A stretch of 64,000 nt of DNA from Pseudomonas californiensis. Its GTDB lineage: Bacteria; Pseudomonadota; Gammaproteobacteria; Pseudomonadales; Pseudomonadaceae. Below the pieces are notes generated by a model. That model was not told where the DNA came from, did no database searches, and worked only from the letters and a program-made list of their open reading frames with translations. This document shows, in pieces, positions 1-15,924 of this stretch. The translations under genes and the position numbers were made by a program. Location: positions 62,001-126,000 of the forward strand of contig NZ_JAGTPK010000007.1 in assembly GCF_021147775.1 (NCBI RefSeq), given 5' to 3'. Each line of letters begins with the position of its first letter. Positions within the stretch are counted from its first letter, which is position 1.

Positions 1-378
1 CAGCAGCGTGTCGAGATCACTGCGCGCCAGATTCGGACGTGCGGCATCGTGCACCAGCACCCAATCTTCATCGCTGGCACCGTTCGCATGCAGGTGCAGC
101 AAGGCATTGAGTACTGACCCCGAGCGCTCCTGGCCACCCTCCACACGCTGAATACGCGAATCCAGGGCACACGGCAATTCAGGCCACCACGGATCGTCCG
201 CAGCCAGACTCACGACCAGCCCCTTTAAGCGCGGGTGATCGAGAAAGCAAAGGAGACTGTGTTCAAGGATGGTAAGGCCGCCCAGTTGCAGGTACTGCTT
301 GGGACGGTCAGCTGCCATGCGGGCGCCAACACCCGCCGCAGGTATCACTGCCCAGAAGGCAGGAAGGAAATCTTTCAT
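1..378 (-). CDS. ispD: 2-C-methyl-D-erythritol 4-phosphate cytidylyltransferase (partial, C-terminus outside window)
   Basis: Transfers CMP from CTP to methylerythritol 4-phosphate in the MEP isoprenoid pathway, in the cytosol. Only the first 126 residues are present; the gene runs off the left edge. The ATG at 378 opens MKDFLPAFWAVIPAAGVGAR, containing the nucleotide-binding PAAGxGxRM loop, followed by DRPKQYLQLGG (the KQY substrate loop) and later VLVHDAARPN, all family signatures. It lies 11 bases after the ftsB stop, on the same strand, so the two are probably co-transcribed. The other MEP gene dxr and the downstream isoprenoid gene uppS are also in this window. Confidence 0.95.
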   Translation of the reverse strand, partial: MKDFLPAFWAVIPAAGVGARMAADRPKQYLQLGGLTILEHSLLCFLDHPRLKGLVVSLAADDPWWPELPCALDSRIQRVEGGQERSGSVLNALLHLHANGASDEDWVLVHDAARPNLARSDLDTLL

Positions 379-389
379 GGCACCAACTT

Positions 390-668
390 TTATTGCGCCA
401 ACTGGTAAAGGGTTTCGCCGTCCTTGACCATGCCCAGCTCATGCCTGGCACGCTCTTCAACAGTCTCAAGGCCCTTCTTCAATTCCATGACCTCAGCATC
501 GAGCACGCGATTTCGCTCCAGCAACACCTCATTCTCGGCGTGCTGATCCGCGATTTGCTGAGTCAGGCTGGCCACTTGTGCGAGGCTTCCGTTACCCACC
601 CACAGGCGATACTGCAAGCCGGCAAGCAACAGCAGCAGGACGAGGAACAACCAGTTAGGACTGCGCAT
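390..668 (-). CDS. ftsB: Cell division protein FtsB (septum-localised single-pass membrane protein)
   Basis: FtsB bridges FtsL and FtsQ in the divisome at the inner membrane. The 92-residue protein has a short cytoplasmic N-terminus (MRSPNW), one transmembrane helix (about residues 6-20, LFLVLLLLLAGLQYRLW), then a leucine-rich coiled coil (about 30-70) and a short periplasmic tail ending in LYQLAQ. A longer open frame extends upstream to 761, but the ATG at 668 starts exactly at the conserved N-terminus and gives the usual family length. Position between eno and ispD is typical for Pseudomonas and enterics. Confidence 0.93.
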   Translation of the reverse strand: MRSPNWLFLVLLLLLAGLQYRLWVGNGSLAQVASLTQQIADQHAENEVLLERNRVLDAEVMELKKGLETVEERARHELGMVKDGETLYQLAQ

Positions 669-730
669 TGAAATATCAGGTACCCAGTAAAAAGACGGCA
701 GAGCCAACACGATAACAAATGACTGAGGGC

Positions 731-758
731 ATTGAGCCTGACATAAGCCAGGCTCAAT
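731..758. terminator. Perfect 10-bp stem hairpin between eno and ftsB
   Basis: ATTGAGCCTG (731-740) pairs perfectly with CAGGCTCAAT (749-758) around an 8-base loop. It lies in the 187-bp gap after the eno stop and before ftsB on the transcribed strand. There is no U-run after it, so it may be an RNA-processing or 3'-end-stabilising hairpin and not a classical terminator. Confidence 0.5.
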
Positions 759-855
759 CACTCCAGACTACAGCGGAGCGTCAGCATCAACGCTGCGGGA
801 GAAATCAGGTGCATCGACTTTTCCGCAACGTTCTGCGTCTTTTACCACCTATGGC

Positions 856-2256
<1,401 letters not shown>

Positions 2257-2282
2257 AACGGCACTTTACCGGAGAACCCTGC

Positions 2283-4796
<2,514 letters not shown>

Positions 4797-5025
4797 TTAA
4801 AGCGGTCAGAGCCGCCGGGGAAAGCGAAGGAAGGCCGAAGCCCCCGATTACCGACAAAATTCACGGTGCACTCCCGAAACTGCTGCGTTGAAACCGACCG
4901 GCCGAAGCCTGTCCATTGCGCGCCACATTTTAAGAATCACCCAGTAAATACGGGTTGGTAACCGGCAACTTGCGTTGTTTCAGAAGAACCAACATAAGCT
5001 GTATCAAGAAGGGAGCGTAGTCTAC

Positions 5026-5042
5026 CTGAAAGGGCCTTTCAG
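5026..5042 (-). terminator. Short palindrome at the tilS stop codon
   Basis: CTGAAAG (5026-5032) and CTTTCAG (5036-5042) form a 7-bp stem overlapping the tilS stop codon. It could end the tilS transcript, but no U-run follows. The rest of the 263-bp gap before pyrG shows no gene that I can support. Confidence 0.3.
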
Positions 5043-6376
5043 CTCAAACTTTGGTCGCTCGTCGGTGCAATCCAGCGCAAACGCCAGTGTTCATTGGCCA
5101 AACCGTCCAGCCCGGCGAGGTTGGCAACCGCCAGCAACTGGTCATCCCGGTACAGCAGCGGCAATCTGCCGCGCATGAAGGCCGGCACGCCCTGCTCGTT
5201 GAGCAGACGTTTGAGATCGCGATGGCCGCGTCCGGCCAGCAGCAGGGCCTCCTTGCCCTGGCGGTAACGCACGTTCAAGGGGCCGGCCGGCGCATCACCC
5301 TCGATCATCACCTGACCGTTGCCCGCAAGGCTCAACACCTCGCGCGCATTGATCCAGAACGACGTGCCGTTCACGGGACGAAGCCAGCTTCCGGACAACC
5401 ACCAGATATGACCCTGAGCGCGATGCAGTTCTCCATCGGCCAGTCGCCAGACCGGCGCAGCGTCCTCCGCTGCATCACGCAAGGTTTCCCAGCTTGCCCA
5501 ATGGTCGGTGTCCGGCAAGCGTGTCAGTGGCGCAAGCCAGTGGCGCAGGGCGTTACGCTGTCGTGCGGCAGACAACGCCGCCAAGGGCGTCAGGGCCAAC
5601 GCAGGAATGCCCGCCCAGGCAAACTCGGTCACCGGCCTTGCATGGGTCAGGTCCTGCTCGGCCAGCTCGTCCAGCAGCAGTTGGGCTTCCGCCAGGTGGC
5701 TGGCGGTACGTGCCATGCCTATGGCAACCTGCGGCCAGCGGGAAGTCAGCAACGGCATGACCTGCCTGCGCAAAAAGTTACGTGAGAACCGAAGATCATC
5801 GTTGCTCGGGTCTTCAACCCAGCTCAAACCCTGTTCGCAGGCGTAACTCTCGAGTTCTTCACGGGACACCGCCAACAACGGTCGCAGCAAATGTCCAGGC
5901 CCTAGCACACGAGCCTCAGGCATGGCGGCAAGCCCACGCACTCCGGCACCACGCAGCAGACGAAACATCAGGGTTTCAGCCTGATCATCGCGGTGTTGCC
6001 CGGTCAGCAAGACATCACCCGGCCCCAGCCTTCGAGTAAATGCGTCATAGCGAGCCCGACGAGCGGCCTGCTCGATGCTCGAGCCCGGCTCGATATGTAC
6101 GTAGACCGTTTCAAAAGGCACATCAAGAGCCTGACAAACCTGGCGACAATGCTCCGGCCATGCATTGGCGACATCCTGCAGACCGTGATGAACATGAATG
6201 GCACGGAGCGCAGGCAGTATTTCCCGCTGAGCGAGCCGAGCCAGAAGATGCAGCAGAACAGTGGAATCCAGGCCACCGGAGAAACCGACATGCCAGACCG
6301 GGGCATGACGCCAGGGTGCCAGGGTTTGAAGAAGCCTTGCGGGGAGATCATGACCGCTGTGTGGTGACGTGGTCAT
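5039..6376 (-). CDS. tilS: tRNA(Ile)-lysidine synthase
   Basis: Converts C34 of the CAU-anticodon tRNA-Ile to lysidine with ATP and lysine, changing both amino-acid and codon identity. The 445-residue protein has the N-type PP-loop SGGLDSTVLLHLL at about residues 34-46, then AIHVHHGLQ and the conserved GDVLLTGQHRDDQAETLMFRL region. The C-terminal substrate-binding domains contain RGHRDLKRLLNEQGVPAFMR and LLYRDDQLLAVANL. It sits between accA and pyrG as in other pseudomonads. Confidence 0.96.
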   Translation of the reverse strand: MTTSPHSGHDLPARLLQTLAPWRHAPVWHVGFSGGLDSTVLLHLLARLAQREILPALRAIHVHHGLQDVANAWPEHCRQVCQALDVPFETVYVHIEPGSSIEQAARRARYDAFTRRLGPGDVLLTGQHRDDQAETLMFRLLRGAGVRGLAAMPEARVLGPGHLLRPLLAVSREELESYACEQGLSWVEDPSNDDLRFSRNFLRRQVMPLLTSRWPQVAIGMARTASHLAEAQLLLDELAEQDLTHARPVTEFAWAGIPALALTPLAALSAARQRNALRHWLAPLTRLPDTDHWASWETLRDAAEDAAPVWRLADGELHRAQGHIWWLSGSWLRPVNGTSFWINAREVLSLAGNGQVMIEGDAPAGPLNVRYRQGKEALLLAGRGHRDLKRLLNEQGVPAFMRGRLPLLYRDDQLLAVANLAGLDGLANEHWRLRWIAPTSDQSLS

Positions 6377-6525
6377 CGATAGAGGTCGTTCGGTGGGGGG
6401 CGATCAGAAAGCCGTGCAAACCAAGTCGCCTTCGCGGCCAACCGGAGCACTGCACCGATTGCCGCAAAGGGCAGAACGCCTGGTAACCAGCCCATTGACT
6501 GGGCGATCACGGGCGAGACGATCTG

Positions 6526-7473
6526 TCAGAGACCGTAGCTCATCAGGCGGTCATAACGGCGGGCAAGCAGCGCGTCATTGTCAAACTGCTTGAGCATCGC
6601 CAACTGGCTGCTCAGCTCTTCGCGGATCGAGGCAGCCGCCGCAACCGGATCACGGTGTGCACCGCCGAGTGGCTCGCCGATCACCTTGTCAACGATGCCC
6701 AGACCTTTCAGACGGTCAGCCGTGATGCCCATGGCTTCGGCAGCATCCGGTGCCTTCTCGGCGGTTTTCCACAGAATCGACGCGCAGCCTTCAGGGGAAA
6801 TAACTGCGTAGGTCGAATACTGAAGCATGTTCAGCTGGTCGCAGACACCAATGGCCAGCGCGCCGCCCGAGCCACCTTCACCAATCACAGTTGCGATAAT
6901 CGGCGTTTTCAGACGAGCCATGACACGCAGGTTCCAGGCAATCGCCTCGCTCTGGTTACGCTCTTCAGCGTCGATACCAGGGTAGGCGCCCGGCGTGTCG
7001 ATGAAGGTCAGGATCGGCATCTTGAAACGCTCGGCTATTTCCATCAGACGACAGGCCTTGCGGTATCCCTCGGGACGCGGCATGCCAAAGTTGCGACGTA
7101 CCTTCTCGCGCACTTCGCGGCCTTTCTGATGACCGATCACCATGACCGGCTGACCTTCCAGACGCGCGATACCGCCAACGATGGCGGCATCGTCGGAGAA
7201 GTGGCGATCACCGTGCAGCTCATCGAACTCGGTGAAGATATTTTCGATGTAATCCAGTGTGTAAGGGCGACGTGGATGACGCGCCATGCGCGCAATCTGC
7301 CAACTGGTCAGGTTACCGAAGATACTTTCGGTGAGCGTATTGCTCTTGTCTTGCAGCCGGGAGATCTCGTCGCCGATGTTCAGCGAGTTGTCGTTACCCA
7401 CCAGGCGCAGTTCTTCGATCTTGGCCTGCAAGTCAGCGATAGGCTGTTCGAAATCAAGAAAATTCGGGTTCAT
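6526..7473 (-). CDS. accA: Acetyl-CoA carboxylase carboxyltransferase subunit alpha
   Basis: With AccD it transfers the carboxyl group from biotin-AccB to acetyl-CoA, forming malonyl-CoA for fatty acid synthesis. The 315-residue protein starts [19 protein letters not shown]; later stretches [62 protein letters not shown] and [11 protein letters not shown] are diagnostic. The ATG at 7473 is preferred to an upstream frame start at 7500 because it matches the family start. It follows dnaE by 128 bp, a conserved dnaE-accA pairing. Confidence 0.97.
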   Translation of the reverse strand: MNPNFLDFEQPIADLQAKIEELRLVGNDNSLNIGDEISRLQDKSNTLTESIFGNLTSWQIARMARHPRRPYTLDYIENIFTEFDELHGDRHFSDDAAIVGGIARLEGQPVMVIGHQKGREVREKVRRNFGMPRPEGYRKACRLMEIAERFKMPILTFIDTPGAYPGIDAEERNQSEAIAWNLRVMARLKTPIIATVIGEGGSGGALAIGVCDQLNMLQYSTYAVISPEGCASILWKTAEKAPDAAEAMGITADRLKGLGIVDKVIGEPLGGAHRDPVAAAASIREELSSQLAMLKQFDNDALLARRYDRLMSYGL

Positions 7474-7601
7474 AGGCATCCGTCTTGGGTAGACGGCCAA
7501 GAGGCCGGCCGGTTGATCCGTCTGCGCCTTTCCCTCGGGAAACAGGCGCGGTCAGGTCGAAATTAAAATTCAGGGCTGAGCGCAGGTCCAGCCTGCAGCG
7601 T

Positions 7602-11123
<3,522 letters not shown>

Positions 11124-11187
11124 GGTGATCCTATAGCGCGAAAACAGAAAAACGAGGGCGGGATTGTAGCGACCCCTGATGGAAACG

Positions 11188-11841
11188 TCAGTCCTGCAAC
11201 AAGCTTGCTGACAAAGAAGCCGATCCCATGATCATCATCGCGCGGGCTTCATAGGCAGCACGAACCGGGGCAAACGAGCGACGGTGAATAGGCGTAGGTC
11301 CCAGACGAGCCAAGGCCTCGAGGTGCACTGGAGTCGGATAACCCTTGTGCCCGCCCATCCCGTAACCCGGGTAGATGAGCTCGAAGGCAGCCATCTCGCG
11401 ATCGCGACTGACCTTGGCAAGAATCGAGGCCGCCGCGATGGCTGGAACCTTGGCATCGCCCTGCACCACCGGCGCTGAGGGCACGGACAGTTGCGGGCAA
11501 CGATTACCGTCAATGAGTGCCAGTTTCGGGGTGATACTCAACCCTTCGACAGCACGTTTCATTGCCAGCATGGTGGCATGCAGAATGTTCAGCGAGTCGA
11601 TTTCCTCGACTTCAGCGCGAGCGATAAACCAGCACAGGGCTTTTTCCTGGATTTCGTCGAACAGTTTTTCGCGCCGGGCCTCGGTCAACTTCTTCGAATC
11701 GTTGAGCCCGAGAATGGGTCTGGCCGGGTCCAGAATCACGGCAGCTGTCACCACAGCACCACAAAGAGGACCCCGGCCCACCTCATCGACGCCTGCGACC
11801 AGATCTTCGACGAGGGTGAAATCCAAACCTGTTTGCATCAT
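11188..11841 (-). CDS. rnhB: Ribonuclease HII
   Basis: Removes ribonucleotides and RNA primers from RNA-DNA hybrids. About 217 residues. Motifs are [13 protein letters not shown] with the first catalytic Asp-Glu, [13 protein letters not shown], the DGN stretch in [30 protein letters not shown] and [11 protein letters not shown]. The frame can start with GTG at 11853, overlapping the lpxB stop by 4 bases, or ATG at 11841 or 11838. I prefer an ATG because [13 protein letters not shown] starts fit and a GAG precedes it. Translation is probably coupled to lpxB. The C-terminal tail beyond EARAM is less conserved. Confidence 0.95.
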   Translation of the reverse strand: MMQTGLDFTLVEDLVAGVDEVGRGPLCGAVVTAAVILDPARPILGLNDSKKLTEARREKLFDEIQEKALCWFIARAEVEEIDSLNILHATMLAMKRAVEGLSITPKLALIDGNRCPQLSVPSAPVVQGDAKVPAIAAASILAKVSRDREMAAFELIYPGYGMGGHKGYPTPVHLEALARLGPTPIHRRSFAPVRAAYEARAMMIMGSASLSASLLQD

Positions 11842-11849
11842 GGTCACAC

Positions 11850-12992
11850 TCACAATGAAGACGTATGGCCAACCAGGCTCAATACCGCATCGGCCGCCTG
11901 ATTGGAAGCATCACGACGCAACGTCCGATGAATTTCGTCGAAGCCTTCGGTCTGCGCCTGTCCGCCATCGATCAGCGGCAGGAGAGTATCAGCCAGCGTC
12001 TCAGAGGTAGCCGCATCCTGAAGCAACTCGGGCACCAGCAAGCGTTGGGCCAGCAGATTCGGCAGCGACACGTAAGGACTTTTGACCAGCCGTTTCAGTA
12101 TCCAGAACGTCACGGGGGCGAGGCGATAAGCGACCACCATGGGGCGCTTGTAGAGCAAGGCTTCCAGTGTCGCAGTGCCAGACGCGATCAACACCGCGTC
12201 ACAGGCTGCCAGCGCAACATGTGACCGACCATCGAGCAACGTCACGGGTAACGACCGCCCTTGCAACAGGCTTTCAATCTGGGCTCGCCGCTGAGGACTG
12301 GCACATGGCAGGACGAATCGCGTGCCCGGACGCTGGGCCAACACTCGTTCGGCAGCGTCAAAGAACAGACCACCCAGCCGCCCGACTTCTCCGCCGCGAC
12401 TGCCGGGCATCAATGCAACCACCGGTCCGGTACCGTCAAAACCCAACTCGGCACGGGCCGCATCCCGATCGGACTCCAAAGGGATGGTGTCGGCCAATGG
12501 GTGCCCGACAAAACGGACCGGGACGCCCTGATCTTCGTAAAACCGTGCTTCGAAGGGCAGCAGTGTCAGCATCAGGTCACAGCCTTCACGGATCTTGAGC
12601 ACACGTTTCTGACGCCACGCCCATACTGAAGGACTTACGTAATGAACCGTCTTGATCCCGGCTCTTCGCAGTTGAAGCTCGATATTGAGCGTGAAGTCCG
12701 GCGCATCGATACCGATGAAAACGTCCGGCTTTTGCTCGACGAGGGTCTGCACCAGAAGCTTGCGACGGGCCAGCAACTCGCGCAGACGTCCGAGAACCTC
12801 GACCAGCCCCATGACCGACAGACGCTCCATGGGGAACTGGGACTGCATGCCTTCGGCCTCCATCAGCGGCCCGCCCACCCCGATGAACTCGACATTGGGG
12901 TGACGAGCCTTGATGGCACGCATCAGGCCGGATCCGAGGATATCGCCGGAAGCCTCACCAGCCACCAAAGCGATACGCAGTAGATTCGTCAT
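11850..12992 (-). CDS. lpxB: Lipid-A-disaccharide synthase
   Basis: Glycosyltransferase family 19 enzyme joining UDP-2,3-diacylglucosamine and lipid X to make the lipid A disaccharide at the inner-membrane face. The 380 residues include the N-terminal [58 protein letters not shown], the donor-site [13 protein letters not shown] and the C-terminal [20 protein letters not shown]. It begins 2 bases after the lpxA stop and ends overlapping the rnhB start region, so it is part of a tight fabZ-lpxA-lpxB-rnhB run. Confidence 0.98.
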   Translation of the reverse strand: MTNLLRIALVAGEASGDILGSGLMRAIKARHPNVEFIGVGGPLMEAEGMQSQFPMERLSVMGLVEVLGRLRELLARRKLLVQTLVEQKPDVFIGIDAPDFTLNIELQLRRAGIKTVHYVSPSVWAWRQKRVLKIREGCDLMLTLLPFEARFYEDQGVPVRFVGHPLADTIPLESDRDAARAELGFDGTGPVVALMPGSRGGEVGRLGGLFFDAAERVLAQRPGTRFVLPCASPQRRAQIESLLQGRSLPVTLLDGRSHVALAACDAVLIASGTATLEALLYKRPMVVAYRLAPVTFWILKRLVKSPYVSLPNLLAQRLLVPELLQDAATSETLADTLLPLIDGGQAQTEGFDEIHRTLRRDASNQAADAVLSLVGHTSSL

Positions 12993-12994
12993 GG

Positions 12995-13771
12995 TTAGCG
13001 GGTAATGCCGCGTGTTGAGTTCTGGATCGACTGCAGAAACACAGCCACCTCAGGAAAACGCGCCGCTGGCTCTGCAAGATCGGCAATCGCCAGGTCGATG
13101 GTCAGGCGTTGCCGATAGACCGTCTTGTAGGCTTTGCGCAACGCGTGAATGGCCTCATCAGAAAACCCACGACGGCGCATGCCTTCGAAGTTCATGCTGC
13201 GCGCTTCTGCCGGGTTGCCGAATACGGTCACGAACGCAGGAACGTCCTTGCCGATTGCAGTGCCCATGCCCGAGAAACTGTGCGCACCAATGTGGCAGAA
13301 CTGGTGAACCAGGGTGAACCCCGAGAGGATCGCCCAGTCATCCACGTGCACATGCCCGGCCAGCGCTGTGTTGTTGACCAGAATCACGTGATTGCCGATC
13401 ACGCTGTCATGCCCGATATGGGCATAGGCCATGATCAGATTGTGATCGCCCAGCGTGGTCTCGGCGCGATCCTGAACCGTTCCACGGTGAATGGTCACGC
13501 CCTCGCGGATCACGTTGTGATCGCCGATCACCAGACGAGTCTCCTCGCCCTTGTATTTCAGATCGGGGGTGTCCTCGCCTATCGACGAGAACTGGTAAAT
13601 ACGATTGTGCTTGCCAATCTTCGTAGGCCCTTTGAGGACAACGTGAGGACCGACAATTGTACCCTCGCCAATTTCCACACCAGGTCCGACGATCGACCAG
13701 GGGCCAACCTCAACGTTGTCCGCCAGGACGGCCGTCGGATCGATGATTGCGCGAGAGTCAATCAAACTCAT
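12995..13771 (-). CDS. lpxA: UDP-N-acetylglucosamine acyltransferase
   Basis: First step of lipid A synthesis: transfers a 3-hydroxyacyl chain from ACP to UDP-GlcNAc. The 258-residue protein is a left-handed beta helix with hexapeptide repeats from residue 8 to about 190 ([20 protein letters not shown] and so on). It contains the catalytic histidine in [16 protein letters not shown] and the acyl-chain ruler region around [12 protein letters not shown] helical C-terminal domain ends in NSTRGITR. It overlaps the fabZ stop by 4 bases (ATGA) and is followed 2 bases later by lpxB. Confidence 0.98.
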   Translation of the reverse strand: MSLIDSRAIIDPTAVLADNVEVGPWSIVGPGVEIGEGTIVGPHVVLKGPTKIGKHNRIYQFSSIGEDTPDLKYKGEETRLVIGDHNVIREGVTIHRGTVQDRAETTLGDHNLIMAYAHIGHDSVIGNHVILVNNTALAGHVHVDDWAILSGFTLVHQFCHIGAHSFSGMGTAIGKDVPAFVTVFGNPAEARSMNFEGMRRRGFSDEAIHALRKAYKTVYRQRLTIDLAIADLAEPAARFPEVAVFLQSIQNSTRGITR

Positions 13772-14208
13772 AGTTTGCGTTCCGCACAGATGATTTCAGC
13801 AGAGCATACCGCCTTGCCGTCAACTGTGGCCTTGCATTCGAATTTCCAGATCTGGCGCTTGGAGCTCAGAAAGCTCGCTTCCAGAACCAGCTTGTCGCCG
13901 GGCAGAACGGGCTGACGGAAACGCAGCTTGTCTGAACCCACGAAATAGTAAAGCGTGCCGTCTGAAGGTTTTGCGTCCAGCATCTTGAATGCGAGGATAC
14001 CGGCGGCCTGCGCCATGGCTTCAATGATCAGAACACCCGGCATGATCGGATGCTGAGGAAAGTGACCCTCGAAAAAGGGCTCATTGACGCTGACATTCTT
14101 ATAGGCGCGAATGGTTTTGTTCTCGATATCCAGCTCAGTCACGCGATCCACGAGGAGGAACGGGTAACGGTGAGGCAGGTATTCGCGAATTTCTTTGATG
14201 TCCATCAT
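13768..14208 (-). CDS. fabZ: 3-hydroxyacyl-ACP dehydratase FabZ
   Basis: Dehydrates beta-hydroxyacyl-ACP in fatty acid elongation. It competes with LpxA and LpxD for the same 3-hydroxyacyl-ACP pool, which explains its place between their genes. The 146-residue hot-dog fold protein shows the [14 protein letters not shown] motif and the catalytic histidine within [15 protein letters not shown], followed by the active-site glutamate in [10 protein letters not shown]. Its stop overlaps the lpxA start. The 109-bp gap before it after lpxD is the longest inside this lipid A run and may hold an internal promoter. Confidence 0.98.
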   Translation of the reverse strand: MMDIKEIREYLPHRYPFLLVDRVTELDIENKTIRAYKNVSVNEPFFEGHFPQHPIMPGVLIIEAMAQAAGILAFKMLDAKPSDGTLYYFVGSDKLRFRQPVLPGDKLVLEASFLSSKRQIWKFECKATVDGKAVCSAEIICAERKL

Positions 14209-14317
14209 TTCGAGGGGAAGCCTGTAGTAAAGATTAGGAGTGCGTCGCGACTGCGCAGCACTCCCCTACATCAAGGAGGCAGTTTATCGACTGTGCACGC
14301 TTGATATTAAAAAGGTA

Positions 14318-15373
14318 TCAGCCATCAGATGAAAGATTACCCGCGCTGGTCACTGTCTCTACAACCTTTTCGAGCTTTTGCAGACGCCGTGCCATGTCAT
14401 CGATCTTGCGAAGACGCGCTGCGCTCTTGCGCCATTCAGCGGCTGGCTGCATGGCCGTACCCGATGAATATGAGCCAGGCTCGGTAATGGAGTGCGTGAC
14501 CATGGTCATACCTGTAATGAATACGCCATCACAAATCTCGATATGCCCTACCAGTCCGACACCACCTGCGAGCATGCAATGCTTGCCGATTTTCGTGCTG
14601 CCTGAAATACCGACACATGCGGCCATGGCAGTGTGATCGCCAATCTGGACGTTGTGTGCGATCTGAATCTGATTGTCCAGCTTCACGCCGTTGCCGATGC
14701 GCGTATCAGCCAGCGCGCCGCGGTCAATGGCGGTATTCACGCCAATTTCCACGTCATCACCTATCGTGACGCCACCGATCTGGGCGATCTTTTGCCAGAC
14801 ACCCTTTTCATTGGCGAAACCAAAGCCCTCTCCGCCCAGTACGGCACCCGACTGAACGACCACACGTTTACCGATGCGGACATCGTGATAAAGCGTGACA
14901 CGTGGCGCCAACCAGCCACCTTCACCGATCTCGCAGCGCGCACCGATGAAGCAATGCGCACCTACCGTCACATTCGCTGCGATCCGGGCACCGCTCTCGA
15001 TGACTGCAAAAGCACCGACGCTGGCAGTAGCATCAATCTTTGCATCGTCAGCGACGACCGCTGTCGGATGAACACCAGCAACCGCTTTCGGCTTGGGATC
15101 GAACAGATGAGAAATACGGGCATAGGCCAGATAAGGATCCGGCACCAACAGCGCATCACCTGAAAAACTATCGGCGTCGGCAGGCTTCAGCAGCACTGCA
15201 GCAGCCTGAGTGTCTGTCAGGAATTTACGATATTGAGGATTTGCCAGAAAACTGATCTGACCAGGGCCGGCCTCTTGCAAAGTGGCCAGCCCGGTAATGT
15301 TCTTCTCTCGGTCGCCACGCACTGTGGCGCCAAGAAACTCGGCCAGTTGGCCGAGTGTGATGGTCGTGCTCAT
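14318..15373 (-). CDS. lpxD: UDP-3-O-(3-hydroxyacyl)glucosamine N-acyltransferase
   Basis: Third step of lipid A synthesis, N-acylating UDP-3-O-acylglucosamine. The 351-residue protein has the N-terminal uridine-binding domain ([31 protein letters not shown]). A left-handed beta helix of hexapeptide repeats runs from about residue 105 to 305 with the catalytic histidine in [16 protein letters not shown]-terminal coiled helix follows ([15 protein letters not shown]). It starts 2 bases after the skp stop, so it is likely coupled to skp and bamA. Confidence 0.98.
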   Translation of the reverse strand: MSTTITLGQLAEFLGATVRGDREKNITGLATLQEAGPGQISFLANPQYRKFLTDTQAAAVLLKPADADSFSGDALLVPDPYLAYARISHLFDPKPKAVAGVHPTAVVADDAKIDATASVGAFAVIESGARIAANVTVGAHCFIGARCEIGEGGWLAPRVTLYHDVRIGKRVVVQSGAVLGGEGFGFANEKGVWQKIAQIGGVTIGDDVEIGVNTAIDRGALADTRIGNGVKLDNQIQIAHNVQIGDHTAMAACVGISGSTKIGKHCMLAGGVGLVGHIEICDGVFITGMTMVTHSITEPGSYSSGTAMQPAAEWRKSAARLRKIDDMARRLQKLEKVVETVTSAGNLSSDG

Positions 15374-15375
15374 GG

Positions 15376-15879
15376 TTACTTCAGCTGGTTCATGCGCTCG
15401 ATGACCTGGCGAGTAACGTCGTACTGAGGCTTGACGTCAATCACTGCACCGCGCTCGAATACCAGGTCGAAACCGCCCTTCTTGATGACTTCTTCAACAG
15501 CCTGATCCAGCTTTGGCTTGAGCTGCTTGAGCATTTCACGGTCTGCTACAGCCTTGGCTTCGTTCAGTTCCTTGGACTGGAACTGGAAGTCACGGGCCTT
15601 TTGCTTGAACTCAAGCTCCAGACGCTCGCGCTCAGGTTGAGCCATTTTGTCGCCGCCGCTTACCAGACGATCCTGGATGCCTTTGGCGCTGCTTTCCAGG
15701 CTTTTCAGCTTGGTCAACTGCGGGCCGAATTTCTTCTCGGCATCAACAGCATATTTCTTGGCAGCATCAGATTCCAACAGGGCCATCTGGTAGTTCAGAA
15801 CCGCAATTTTCATGTCAGCAAAAGCAGGGCTGGCAACCAGAACGGTGGCCAGCAGTACCAATTGAGTCAACTTACGCAC
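15376..15879 (-). CDS. skp: Periplasmic OmpH/Skp family outer-membrane protein chaperone
   Basis: Holds unfolded beta-barrel proteins in the periplasm on the way to the BAM complex. The 167-residue precursor has a Sec signal peptide (residues 1-21, ending SPAFA before [10 protein letters not shown]). Long charged helices follow (about residues 45-125), rich in Lys, Glu and Gln, that form the tentacles of the Skp trimer. The start codon is GTG at 15879 with GGAG seven bases upstream. It lies 45 bp after bamA and 2 bp before lpxD, the conserved order for this group. Confidence 0.95.
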   Translation of the reverse strand: MRKLTQLVLLATVLVASPAFADMKIAVLNYQMALLESDAAKKYAVDAEKKFGPQLTKLKSLESSAKGIQDRLVSGGDKMAQPERERLELEFKQKARDFQFQSKELNEAKAVADREMLKQLKPKLDQAVEEVIKKGGFDLVFERGAVIDVKPQYDVTRQVIERMNQLK

Positions 15880-15924
15880 AATACAACTCCTACAGAATTC
15901 GTTGCGTTATCAAAGATCAGACGC